Positions 1-5,743 of a stretch of DNA of 6,175 nt are shown here, one piece after another; within the stretch, counting starts at the first letter, position 1; each line of letters starts with the position of its first letter. The notes under the pieces are model-generated. The model had not been told where the DNA came from. It did no database searches and was given only the letters and a program-made list of their open reading frames with translations. The stretch is from positions 1 to 6,175 of the forward strand of contig CAKZPX010000014.1 of the NCBI GenBank assembly GCA_937139435.1, in the 5' to 3' direction. Source of the DNA: an uncultured bacterium. Lineage in GTDB: Bacteria; Hydrothermota; Tepidihabitantia; Tepidihabitantales; Tepidihabitantaceae. Position numbers and translations under genes: made by a program.

Positions 1-819
1 GACTTTTTACAGGATACAATTGGTTACCGTCTGGACGCCTGGGGTAATCCTTATACTTATGATCCAGTTACCGGGAAAATAGCCACACTGGGTAATGGCA
101 AATATCCAATGACAATGCGTGTCTGTGATTCAGTTGCCCATCTTACTAATAATATTATAGTAGGGAATATCACGGATGTAGATAATAATCCTCCCGGGGA
201 GCGGTCAGCAACGGTTGGGGTACGATTGGTTTTGCCCAATGGCACATTTTATTTTACCCGCCCGGATAATGGTGGTTTTTACATGTTTTCACCGGAAACA
301 CACGGTCCTATTCCTATCGGGATACATAAGATTGTTGCCTATCGTCCTGGTGGAGATTCTATTGTGCGAATGGTTACTGTTGCTCCCAGGAGTAAAACGG
401 TAGTTGACTTCAAATTCAGCCGTTCTTTCCGGAATTACCTTCAGCTGGTGGGGGAACCAATTTTGCATGGTGATAGTACCGGGTTTTCTTTCCAGATTGT
501 GAACCCGGGTTCTACCGAAGATTCAATTCGTTCAATAACTTTTATCGTGGCTCCGGAGAGCGTTTATGCGATGTTTTTTAGAATCAGCGGAAATTCGTTA
601 AAAGAGGACTCACTCTATCCCGGTCGGGGACAGGGTGACAGTATTGTGCTTTATCCGGCCTATGTAATTCAGCCTGAGGGCAGGGAAATTGTTATGGTTT
701 CTCTTTTAAGCTTTCGCAAAACACCGACGGGAGCTTTTCCGGCTAATGTTTACAATAAGAATTTTCGCTTTAAATTTAGTGATGGTTCTGAGATTGCCGT
801 CACGCCTTTGCGTCAGTGA
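1..819 (+). CDS. GspG-like pseudopilin or minor pilin with long beta-rich C-terminal extension (5' partial)
   Basis: The frame is open from base 1 to the TGA at 817-819, giving 272 residues with the N-terminus outside the window. ATG codons such as that at 109 are internal. The first residues contain DAWGNPYTYDPVTGKI (window residues 12-27), followed by a Leu-Gly. This closely resembles the conserved C-terminal segment of GspG/PulG-type pseudopilins, where Trp-Gly-x-Pro-Tyr and a Tyr-Asp-Pro...Gly stretch lie near the calcium site. GspG proteins normally end soon after this point; here about 235 more residues follow. Roughly residues 50-140 look like a carboxypeptidase-regulatory or Ig-like beta sandwich (alternating hydrophobics, DNGGFYMF). 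Residues 143-270 look like a second beta domain (FSFQIVNPG, IVMVSLLSF). The expected prepilin leader and hydrophobic helix would lie upstream. It is probably an extracellular or periplasmic pilus component, perhaps a tip or adhesive subunit. The pseudopilin call rests on a short motif plus the pil context; the extension's function is unknown. Confidence 0.6.
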   Translation, partial: DFLQDTIGYRLDAWGNPYTYDPVTGKIATLGNGKYPMTMRVCDSVAHLTNNIIVGNITDVDNNPPGERSATVGVRLVLPNGTFYFTRPDNGGFYMFSPETHGPIPIGIHKIVAYRPGGDSIVRMVTVAPRSKTVVDFKFSRSFRNYLQLVGEPILHGDSTGFSFQIVNPGSTEDSIRSITFIVAPESVYAMFFRISGNSLKEDSLYPGRGQGDSIVLYPAYVIQPEGREIVMVSLLSFRKTPTGAFPANVYNKNFRFKFSDGSEIAVTPLRQ

Positions 820-830
820 CGGCTGAACTA

Positions 831-836
831 AGGAGG
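831..836 (+). promoter_or_regulatory. Ribosome binding site for the pilM-pilN fusion
   Basis: AGGAGG is a full Shine-Dalgarno match, four bases before TTG (841) and ten bases before an in-frame ATG (847). The same short spacing before TTG recurs at 3609-3619 (GGAG-TACG-TTG), where no other start is plausible. That favours TTG 841 here, but ATG 847 cannot be excluded; the difference is two residues. Confidence 0.75.
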
Positions 837-840
837 TACC

Positions 841-2445
841 TTGGCGATGAACGTCTTTGGCGGAGGGGGCAAAGGCACCCTCTGTATTGATATCGGGTCC
901 AATTCGGTAAAATATGTGAAAGTAGAAGGGGGACGAGTTGTTGACTACGGATTGAAGGAGATTGGAGAGGCGTTTGATGTTCCTTCAATTCTGCGCGAAC
1001 TGATTAAAGACTACAAGCCACGAGAGGTTTACACTTTTGTTTCCGGACCGTCGGTAAGCGTGCGTCAGGCATCTTTCCCGAAGATGAATCGGCGAGAGCT
1101 GAAGGATGCGATTCTCTTGCGCTTGGAGAAATACTCTCCGTTTACCCTGGACGAAGCGATTTTTGATTTCAAGACACTCGGACCGGTGCGAGAGGCGGGT
1201 GCGATTAAGGACAATGTTATGGTTATTGCTGCGCGTAAGGATATTGTTTCTGACCACATATCCACATTACGCAAGGCGGGACTTGAACCTACAACGATTA
1301 GCGTGGTTCCTTTTGCTCTCCATGCCGCGGTCAAGAGGTTTGGCAGGGTGCGACCGGATGAGACCGTGTGTTTGCTTGATATCGGCGCGGAGTTTACCGA
1401 TATGATATTTATGAAGGGCGAAAGGCTTGACTTGGCGCGTACCGTAACAACCGCGGGCAATGCGATTACTGAGGCGATGACAGTGGCCATTACCACTGAA
1501 GAGGGACAGCTGGCGCTTGATGCTTACGATGCCGAGGAACTGAAGCGGAAGTATGGTATTCCCTCTGAGGAGAATCAGGAGCGATTACCTTCCGGTATTT
1601 TGGTCAAGCGCCTGGCAACTTTGCAGCGTCCGGCGCTGGAGAGATTTGTTGCCGAGGTAAACCGTTCAATAGATTACTATCGCCGAGAATTTGGTGAGCA
1701 GAAAATAGACCGGATGTTGATCTGTGGCGGGACTGCGGCACTGAAGGGGCTCCGAGAATACCTTCAGTCTAGCCTGGGGATTCCTGCCGAGCTGTTTGAC
1801 CCGTTCCGCGATTTCGGGCTTTATCGCAAAGGGATAGCGCCAGAGGATGAGATGGGTCATCGATTGGTTGCAGCCCTCGGGTTGTTCTATGACCATTCGG
1901 CGGTTGACCTGCTTCCGATGGAGATGAAATCCGGGCGCTACATTGCCCGCGATATCCGTTTGATGACGCTGGGTGGCATTGTATGGGCTGGAGTTCTTAT
2001 TGTTGGTTATATTCTTGTTGCCGGATGGGCAGGAATTTCCAGCGGTCAGGTACCCAAGCTGAAGAATGAGATAAAGGCGATAGAGGAACAGAACAGAGGT
2101 TATTTTGCTCTGGAGAAGGAGATCACTGAATTAGAAGCAAGGGAGAAAGCACTGAAAGGCGTGGTGGGTGAGGTATTACCAACTGTTCCGGTGATGGCAG
2201 GACTCTCTACAATTGTGCCTCAGAATATCCAATTGACATCTTTTACGTTGAGCAACCGTGCGAATGTGAAAATGACCGGAATTGTTAGCGGTGAACCGCA
2301 TCTGCTTGATGTCGACCTGGCGCAGTTTTTAATTACTCTGGAGCAGAGTAGTACTTTTAAGCAGGTTCAACTCGTCTCCAAAAGCCGTAGTACCCTTCAG
2401 GGAGAAACGGTTCTGGAGTTCGAAATTCAGTGTGTAACGGAGTAA
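841..2445 (+). CDS. pilM: PilM-PilN fusion protein, type IV pilus inner-membrane platform
   Basis: The 534-residue product joins two proteins that are usually separate. Residues 1 to about 353 are PilM, an actin/FtsA-like cytoplasmic nucleotide-binding protein. They contain the phosphate-1 motif IDIGSNSVK (16-24), the second phosphate-type motif LLDIGAEFTD (178-187) and the adenosine-type glycine pair ICGGTAALKG (294-303). Residues 355-534 are PilN. They start with VDLLPMEMKSGR (355-366), matching the N-terminal (I/L)NLLP motif of PilN that docks into PilM. A membrane helix follows (about 375-399), then a coiled coil (about 403-440) and a periplasmic ferredoxin-like domain (about 445-534). 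There is no stop, frameshift or ribosome site at the junction. The arrangement mimics GspL of type II secretion. It should link cytoplasmic motor ATPases to the periplasmic PilO/PilP/PilQ assembly. It starts 21 bases after the pseudopilin stop; TTG 841 is preferred over ATG 847. Confidence 0.9.
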   Translation: MAMNVFGGGGKGTLCIDIGSNSVKYVKVEGGRVVDYGLKEIGEAFDVPSILRELIKDYKPREVYTFVSGPSVSVRQASFPKMNRRELKDAILLRLEKYSPFTLDEAIFDFKTLGPVREAGAIKDNVMVIAARKDIVSDHISTLRKAGLEPTTISVVPFALHAAVKRFGRVRPDETVCLLDIGAEFTDMIFMKGERLDLARTVTTAGNAITEAMTVAITTEEGQLALDAYDAEELKRKYGIPSEENQERLPSGILVKRLATLQRPALERFVAEVNRSIDYYRREFGEQKIDRMLICGGTAALKGLREYLQSSLGIPAELFDPFRDFGLYRKGIAPEDEMGHRLVAALGLFYDHSAVDLLPMEMKSGRYIARDIRLMTLGGIVWAGVLIVGYILVAGWAGISSGQVPKLKNEIKAIEEQNRGYFALEKEITELEAREKALKGVVGEVLPTVPVMAGLSTIVPQNIQLTSFTLSNRANVKMTGIVSGEPHLLDVDLAQFLITLEQSSTFKQVQLVSKSRSTLQGETVLEFEIQCVTE

Positions 2446-2448
2446 ACT

Positions 2449-3024
2449 ATGGGACTAATTGAAAGAAGAGTTGTTATTATTGGTCTGGTAGTTTATGTAG
2501 TTCTTGGCATAGCAGCATGGTTTTTGCTGTATCAACCGCGCATAAAATCACGACAGAAGACTATGGCAGAGATTGCGGAGTTGAGAAAAGAACTGGACGC
2601 AACTAAAGCCAGGATCGCTCAGATGCCGCGTTTGCGACAGAGAAAAGAGCAGTTGGAGGCAGAGATTCAGGATATCTGGTCAAGGGTGGTGCCTCGTTCC
2701 GAGATGCTGGGGTTATTTCGCCGCTTCTCGCGGGAGGCAGAACAAAGACGGGTTCGCTTTTTAGAGATCATCCCGCCGGGGCTTGATACGCTATTGCAGG
2801 AGGAAGGACCATCTAATCAAGTAAGACCGGTGCCGTTTATGGTTACTGTGCAGGGGCGTTATCTTGATATCGGCAGGTATGTTGCCAGTCTTAACACATA
2901 CCCTTATTTTGTTCGGGTGCCAGATTTTGAGGTTAACGCCCGTGACGATATCCGTCCCGAGGTGGAGGCGAAGTTGCTGGTTAACATTTATGTTTCCAGT
3001 CTAGCGGGTGGGGGCAATTTGTGA
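2449..3024 (+). CDS. pilO: PilO, type IV pilus inner-membrane platform protein
   Basis: This 191-residue bitopic membrane protein has the PilO layout. A short cytoplasmic N-terminus with Arg6-Arg7 precedes a membrane helix at about 8-28 ending in Tyr-Gln-Pro. A charged coiled coil covers about 34-80, and a ferredoxin-like periplasmic domain covers about 85-184. The segment PVPFMVTVQGRYLDIGRYV (127-145), then ASLNTYPYFVRV, is the typical PilO pattern of strand, Gly-x-Tyr, helix and strand. PilO pairs with the periplasmic part of PilN (here the C-terminal half of the upstream fusion) and recruits PilP. The length is close to usual for the family. ATG lies three bases after the preceding stop, with CGGAG at 2438-2442 as ribosome site inside the upstream gene. 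Its own stop overlaps the next start (GTGA, 3021-3024), so translation is probably coupled. Sequence identity to well-known PilO is not high by eye; the call rests on architecture and position. Confidence 0.85.
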   Translation: MGLIERRVVIIGLVVYVVLGIAAWFLLYQPRIKSRQKTMAEIAELRKELDATKARIAQMPRLRQRKEQLEAEIQDIWSRVVPRSEMLGLFRRFSREAEQRRVRFLEIIPPGLDTLLQEEGPSNQVRPVPFMVTVQGRYLDIGRYVASLNTYPYFVRVPDFEVNARDDIRPEVEAKLLVNIYVSSLAGGGNL

Positions 3025-3596
3025 GAAGAGTTGGTATTCTGATACTCGTTGCGGTGGTTGTAGTGGTGGCGGCGGTTTTCCTTTTGCGTAAGCCCAAAAA
3101 CACCCGTTCGCGGGCAAAAAGTAAATCCTCTCAGACTGATTCGACAGTTAGCGATGGGAACAGGGTGGCGCGACCTGCGACCAAAGGGAGAACGGGAAAA
3201 ACAGCAGGTAGAATAAAAGCCAAGACAAAGGAAGAGCGCCTTGCCGAGAAGAAAAGATTACGGGAAGAGGAAAGGAAGAGAAGGAAAGAGTTGAAGCGCA
3301 GGGAACGAGAGCGGCGCCGGATGCTTAAATATGCCCGCAGTAAACGAACACGGAAAAGCAAGAGCAGGAAGGGAACTTATTATGTTCTGAAGGCGGTTGT
3401 TTCTCTGGGTGATGAGAGTTATGCGTTGATTGATAACCGTCGGGTTCGAGTTGGTGATATGGTGATGGGACGCAGGATAGTGGATATTAAACCGGATAGA
3501 ATTGAAATAGAGGCATTTGGTAGAATAACTACCGTACGAGTTGGGGAGAGCATTCTCCCGATGAGTTATTTTACGGGTAGAAAAACCAGGTTATAG
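3021..3596 (+). CDS. PilP/GspC-like membrane-anchored protein with a highly basic linker
   Basis: This 191-residue protein has three parts. A membrane helix covers about 4-22. A hydrophilic linker of about 95 residues (23-117) contains by my count 42 Lys/Arg and 11 Asp/Glu; its middle (about 68-103) is a dense Glu/Arg/Lys stretch likely to form a single or coiled helix. A small beta domain follows (about 120-177). That domain aligns without gaps to the C-terminal 56 residues of the next gene product (19 of 56 identical by hand), including LKA, ALI, VGD, the DR pair and a final GE. This is the pattern of the PilP/GspC homology-region domain, which binds PilN-PilO on one side and the secretin N0 domain on the other. 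No PDZ domain, signal peptidase site or lipobox is seen. The GTG start overlaps the pilO stop by four bases; the G-rich stretch at 3006-3014 is the only ribosome-site candidate. Topology is uncertain because the positive charge lies after the helix. Confidence 0.7.
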   Translation: MRRVGILILVAVVVVVAAVFLLRKPKNTRSRAKSKSSQTDSTVSDGNRVARPATKGRTGKTAGRIKAKTKEERLAEKKRLREEERKRRKELKRRERERRRMLKYARSKRTRKSKSRKGTYYVLKAVVSLGDESYALIDNRRVRVGDMVMGRRIVDIKPDRIEIEAFGRITTVRVGESILPMSYFTGRKTRL

Positions 3597-3606
3597 AAAT
3601 TAAAGA

Positions 3607-3612
3607 AAGGAG
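3607..3612 (+). promoter_or_regulatory. Ribosome binding site that fixes a TTG start
   Basis: AAGGAG lies four bases before TTG (3617). The next possible in-frame starts fall within or beyond the membrane helix of the product, so TTG is the credible start. The 20-base gap between the genes (3597-3616) is A-rich and holds little else. Confidence 0.75.
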
Positions 3613-3616
3613 TACG

Positions 3617-4093
3617 TTGAAGGAAAGAATTTTAGCTGTTTTAATAGTCGGGGTGACAATTCTGGGTGTCTACACACTGATTGCTCAATCAAGGGTGACG
3701 ACTCCCAGGATTGCTGCTACCGTGGTTTCTCCTGAAATGAGCACCTCTAACGATCTCGGGATGATGCAACTAGCTCAAGTTGAAACAGGTACTTCTTCCG
3801 AAAAAGGTTCAGCCGTGCAAACAGCCGTTCCTAAAGAGCCGGTGTCGAGGCCAGAAATGGTTGTGGAATGGGGTGCCGACCCGTTCGTCCGCGATTGGGT
3901 GTTAGTTAGTGAAGTTGCCAATCTGAATCTCAGGGCGATAACCGTCTCACCCACTGGCGCAAGTGCTTTGATTAATGACCAGATTTTACAGGTCGGTGAT
4001 GAGATTAGAGGTAAAAAGGTTGTGAGCATTGAACAGGACAGGGTAACACTGGAACAGGGCGGCAGGACATTTACTTTGACACTGGGGGAGTAA
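3617..4093 (+). CDS. PilP/GspC-like protein, link between inner-membrane platform and secretin
   Basis: This 158-residue protein lies directly upstream of the secretin, the usual place of pilP. It has a short N-terminus (KER) and a membrane helix or uncleaved signal anchor at about 5-23. A low-complexity Ser/Thr/Pro/Glu-rich linker covers about 25-80. A WGADPF motif (85-90) resembles the Asp/Arg-Pro-Phe segment before the PilP core. A compact beta domain at about 103-158 has SPTGASALIND, ILQVGDEIRG, VVSIEQDRVTLEQGGR and a terminal LGE, typical of PilP/GspC homology-region domains. Classical PilP is a lipoprotein, but this sequence has no cysteine and seems to be anchored by the helix, as in GspC. 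Its role would be to bind PilN/PilO in the periplasm and contact the N0 domain of the secretin. It is the better candidate for the true PilP of the two paralogous domains in this operon. It starts with TTG and ends three bases before the pilQ start. Confidence 0.8.
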   Translation: MKERILAVLIVGVTILGVYTLIAQSRVTTPRIAATVVSPEMSTSNDLGMMQLAQVETGTSSEKGSAVQTAVPKEPVSRPEMVVEWGADPFVRDWVLVSEVANLNLRAITVSPTGASALINDQILQVGDEIRGKKVVSIEQDRVTLEQGGRTFTLTLGE

Positions 4094-4096
4094 ATT

Positions 4097-5701
4097 ATGA
4101 AAAATAAAACAAAGGTTCTGTTTATCGCGATTTTCGCCCTCGGGGCGGTTATGTTTGCCCAGGAGGGGCAGGTAGTGGTTAAGGATGTGGCGGTGGAGCG
4201 GGTGCTTGATGGAGTGCGGGTGACGATTGCCTGTGACAAGACACCAAACATAAGTTCGTTTATCTCTCATGAGCCACCGGCGCTGGTTGTGGATATTATG
4301 GATGCGGTTGCTAAAGTGGAGGCGGAGCGGATTGCCTGCCGTTACCATCCGGTAACCGCAGTGACGATCAAGCCCAGCGAGGCGACCGCCGGCGTCAGGG
4401 TTACAATCCTTCTCCGAAACATGGTACAGCATAAGATTTCTAACGAAGGGGGAGTGGTGACGGTAGACCTCAGTTCCACTCCGTTGATGCCTCCTCCGTA
4501 TATTGAGAGTACCGACCCCTTCAGCGGTAAGCCGCCGCTAACATTACTGGTTCAGGACGCCGATGTGGCTAGTGTTTTGAGGATGCTTGCCCAGCAGTTT
4601 GACCTCAATTTACTGGTCACCCAGGATGTGAAATCGGTGGTGAGTGTACGGTTGAATGAAGTGCCCCTTCGTACCGGTTTAGAGGTTTTACTTAAGGCGG
4701 CGGGTTGTAACATGGTGGAAGATAGAAAAAGCGGTGTGATTATCGTTAAGCCGGTTAAAAAAGAAATGTATGGTGAGATGGAGACACGGGTGTTCAATCT
4801 GGATTATATTGAGGCAGAAGATGCAAAAAAGGTAATCACCAAGACACTGTCGGGTGTTGGTAATGCTGAGGTTGGTTATCGTCGTGTTACCACTAAAGGT
4901 GGCGGTACTGAGCGGAGTGCGGTACTGGTGGTTACCGATATTCCGGAGGCGCTGGATGCGGTAGCAATGGTGCTGGCAGAACTTGACCGGCCGGTGCCTC
5001 AAATTGCAATTGAGGCAAAGTTCATTGAGACAACATTTTCTGCCGAGGACCGCTATGGAATTGACTGGACCCCCATAGCCCGCTTCTCTCCCCAGGTGCC
5101 GGATATTGGTGATGAGATAGCAATCCCGATTACTATTAGAGAGATGTTGCTGGGAAAGATTTCCTTTGACCAGTTTACCGCCTCATTTGAATTGCTTATG
5201 GCGCGGGGCAGGTCGAGGGTACTTGCCAATCCGCGCACGATGACACTGGACAATCAGACCGCACAAGTAAGTATGGGTTTGGATGTCCCAATTCGGGAGG
5301 TACACAAGGACCCGAATACCGGGGAAATTACTTATACCTGGAGGACCCGCTCAATCCCCATCAGGATGGAAGTGACACCGCATGTCACATCCGATGGCAT
5401 GATAACGATGCGAATAAAGCCCAGTGTTGAGGCAATTACTGGCTGGGTCGGCACCGCGGATGACCGTCAGCCAATAGTCGCCAAGCGCGAGGCGGAAACT
5501 CAGGTGAAGGTTGCTGATGATGAGGTGGTAGTGATTGGCGGACTGGTTAAGGATGAGGAAACAAGAAATGTGGGCAAAATTCCGCTTCTGGGCGACGTTC
5601 CGATTATCGGGCATCTGTTTAAGAAGACATCAGTTCAGCGGAATCAGAGTGAACTGATGATTTTTATCATCCCCCGTATCGTAATGCCGGAACAGGGGTA
5701 G
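4097..5701 (+). CDS. pilQ: PilQ, type IV pilus outer-membrane secretin
   Basis: The 534-residue product forms the outer-membrane channel for the pilus. A Sec signal peptide (Lys-rich start, hydrophobic 7-20) probably ends after Ala21 (VMFA|QEG). An AMIN domain at about 25-127 should bind peptidoglycan. After a proline-rich linker (130-147) comes an STN/N0 domain at about 148-220 (LVQDADVASVLRMLAQQFDLN), then an N1/NolW-type domain at about 229-299 (RVFNLDYIEAEDAKKVI). The secretin core runs from about 301 to 528. It includes AKFIETTF, the ARGRSRVLANPRTMTLDNQ strand region (369-387) and the hallmark VVVIGGLVKDEETR...GKIPLLGDVPIIGHLF (477-508). With one AMIN, one N0 and one N1 domain it is shorter than well-studied PilQ proteins, which are generally around 700 or more residues. 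No S-domain or extra C-terminal tail is seen. ATG is chosen because GGGGGAG (4084-4090) lies six bases upstream and the signal peptide begins there. Confidence 0.95.
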   Translation: MKNKTKVLFIAIFALGAVMFAQEGQVVVKDVAVERVLDGVRVTIACDKTPNISSFISHEPPALVVDIMDAVAKVEAERIACRYHPVTAVTIKPSEATAGVRVTILLRNMVQHKISNEGGVVTVDLSSTPLMPPPYIESTDPFSGKPPLTLLVQDADVASVLRMLAQQFDLNLLVTQDVKSVVSVRLNEVPLRTGLEVLLKAAGCNMVEDRKSGVIIVKPVKKEMYGEMETRVFNLDYIEAEDAKKVITKTLSGVGNAEVGYRRVTTKGGGTERSAVLVVTDIPEALDAVAMVLAELDRPVPQIAIEAKFIETTFSAEDRYGIDWTPIARFSPQVPDIGDEIAIPITIREMLLGKISFDQFTASFELLMARGRSRVLANPRTMTLDNQTAQVSMGLDVPIREVHKDPNTGEITYTWRTRSIPIRMEVTPHVTSDGMITMRIKPSVEAITGWVGTADDRQPIVAKREAETQVKVADDEVVVIGGLVKDEETRNVGKIPLLGDVPIIGHLFKKTSVQRNQSELMIFIIPRIVMPEQG

Positions 5702-5743
5702 CGATGGTTTAAAAAAAGAGGCGGGTCTGCCCTTTACCGATGA
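5702..5743 (+). other. Longest intergenic gap, between pilQ and pilT
   Basis: These 42 bases contain a run of seven A (5711-5717) and then a G-rich stretch. I see no Shine-Dalgarno match at normal distance from the pilT ATG; the closest purine-rich stretch (around 5715-5725) ends about 18 bases away. There is also no convincing terminator. A two-codon reading frame (ATG GTT TAA at 5704) is probably chance. Confidence 0.5.

Noticed and set aside
109..819. Complete 236-residue gene starting at ATG 109
   Set aside because: The same frame is open to the window edge and encodes the pseudopilin-like WGNPY motif upstream of this ATG. No ribosome site precedes it, so the gene is 5' truncated by the window.
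1065..1496. Reverse-strand open frame of 143 codons within the PilM part
   Set aside because: It lies wholly inside a confidently identified gene, with low-complexity composition and no motif.
1918..2445. Separate PilN initiated at internal ATG 1918 or 1924
   Set aside because: No Shine-Dalgarno sequence precedes these codons, and a start here would remove the VDLLP motif that belongs to PilN.
841..4093. Classical type II secretion operon (gspL, gspM, gspC)
   Set aside because: The layout resembles GspL-M-C, but the gene order M-N-O-P-Q, the AMIN-bearing secretin and the PilT retraction ATPase fit a type IV pilus better. A hybrid ancestry stays possible and is noted in the findings.
3775..4251. 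Reverse-strand open frame of 158 codons across the end of the second PilP-like gene and the start of pilQ
   Set aside because: It spans the boundary of two well-supported forward genes, shows no recognisable domain, and its Ser/Thr-rich composition is typical of an antisense shadow.
841..5701. The fusion protein and the secretin both have 534 residues, and PilO and the next protein both have 191
   Set aside because: The sequences and folds are unrelated, so the equal lengths are coincidental and not a sign of duplication.
5715..5735. Possible hairpin or terminator with GGG and CCC arms after pilQ
   Set aside because: The stem is only three base pairs unless a four-base bulge is allowed, and only three T follow the CCC; it does not look like a terminator.
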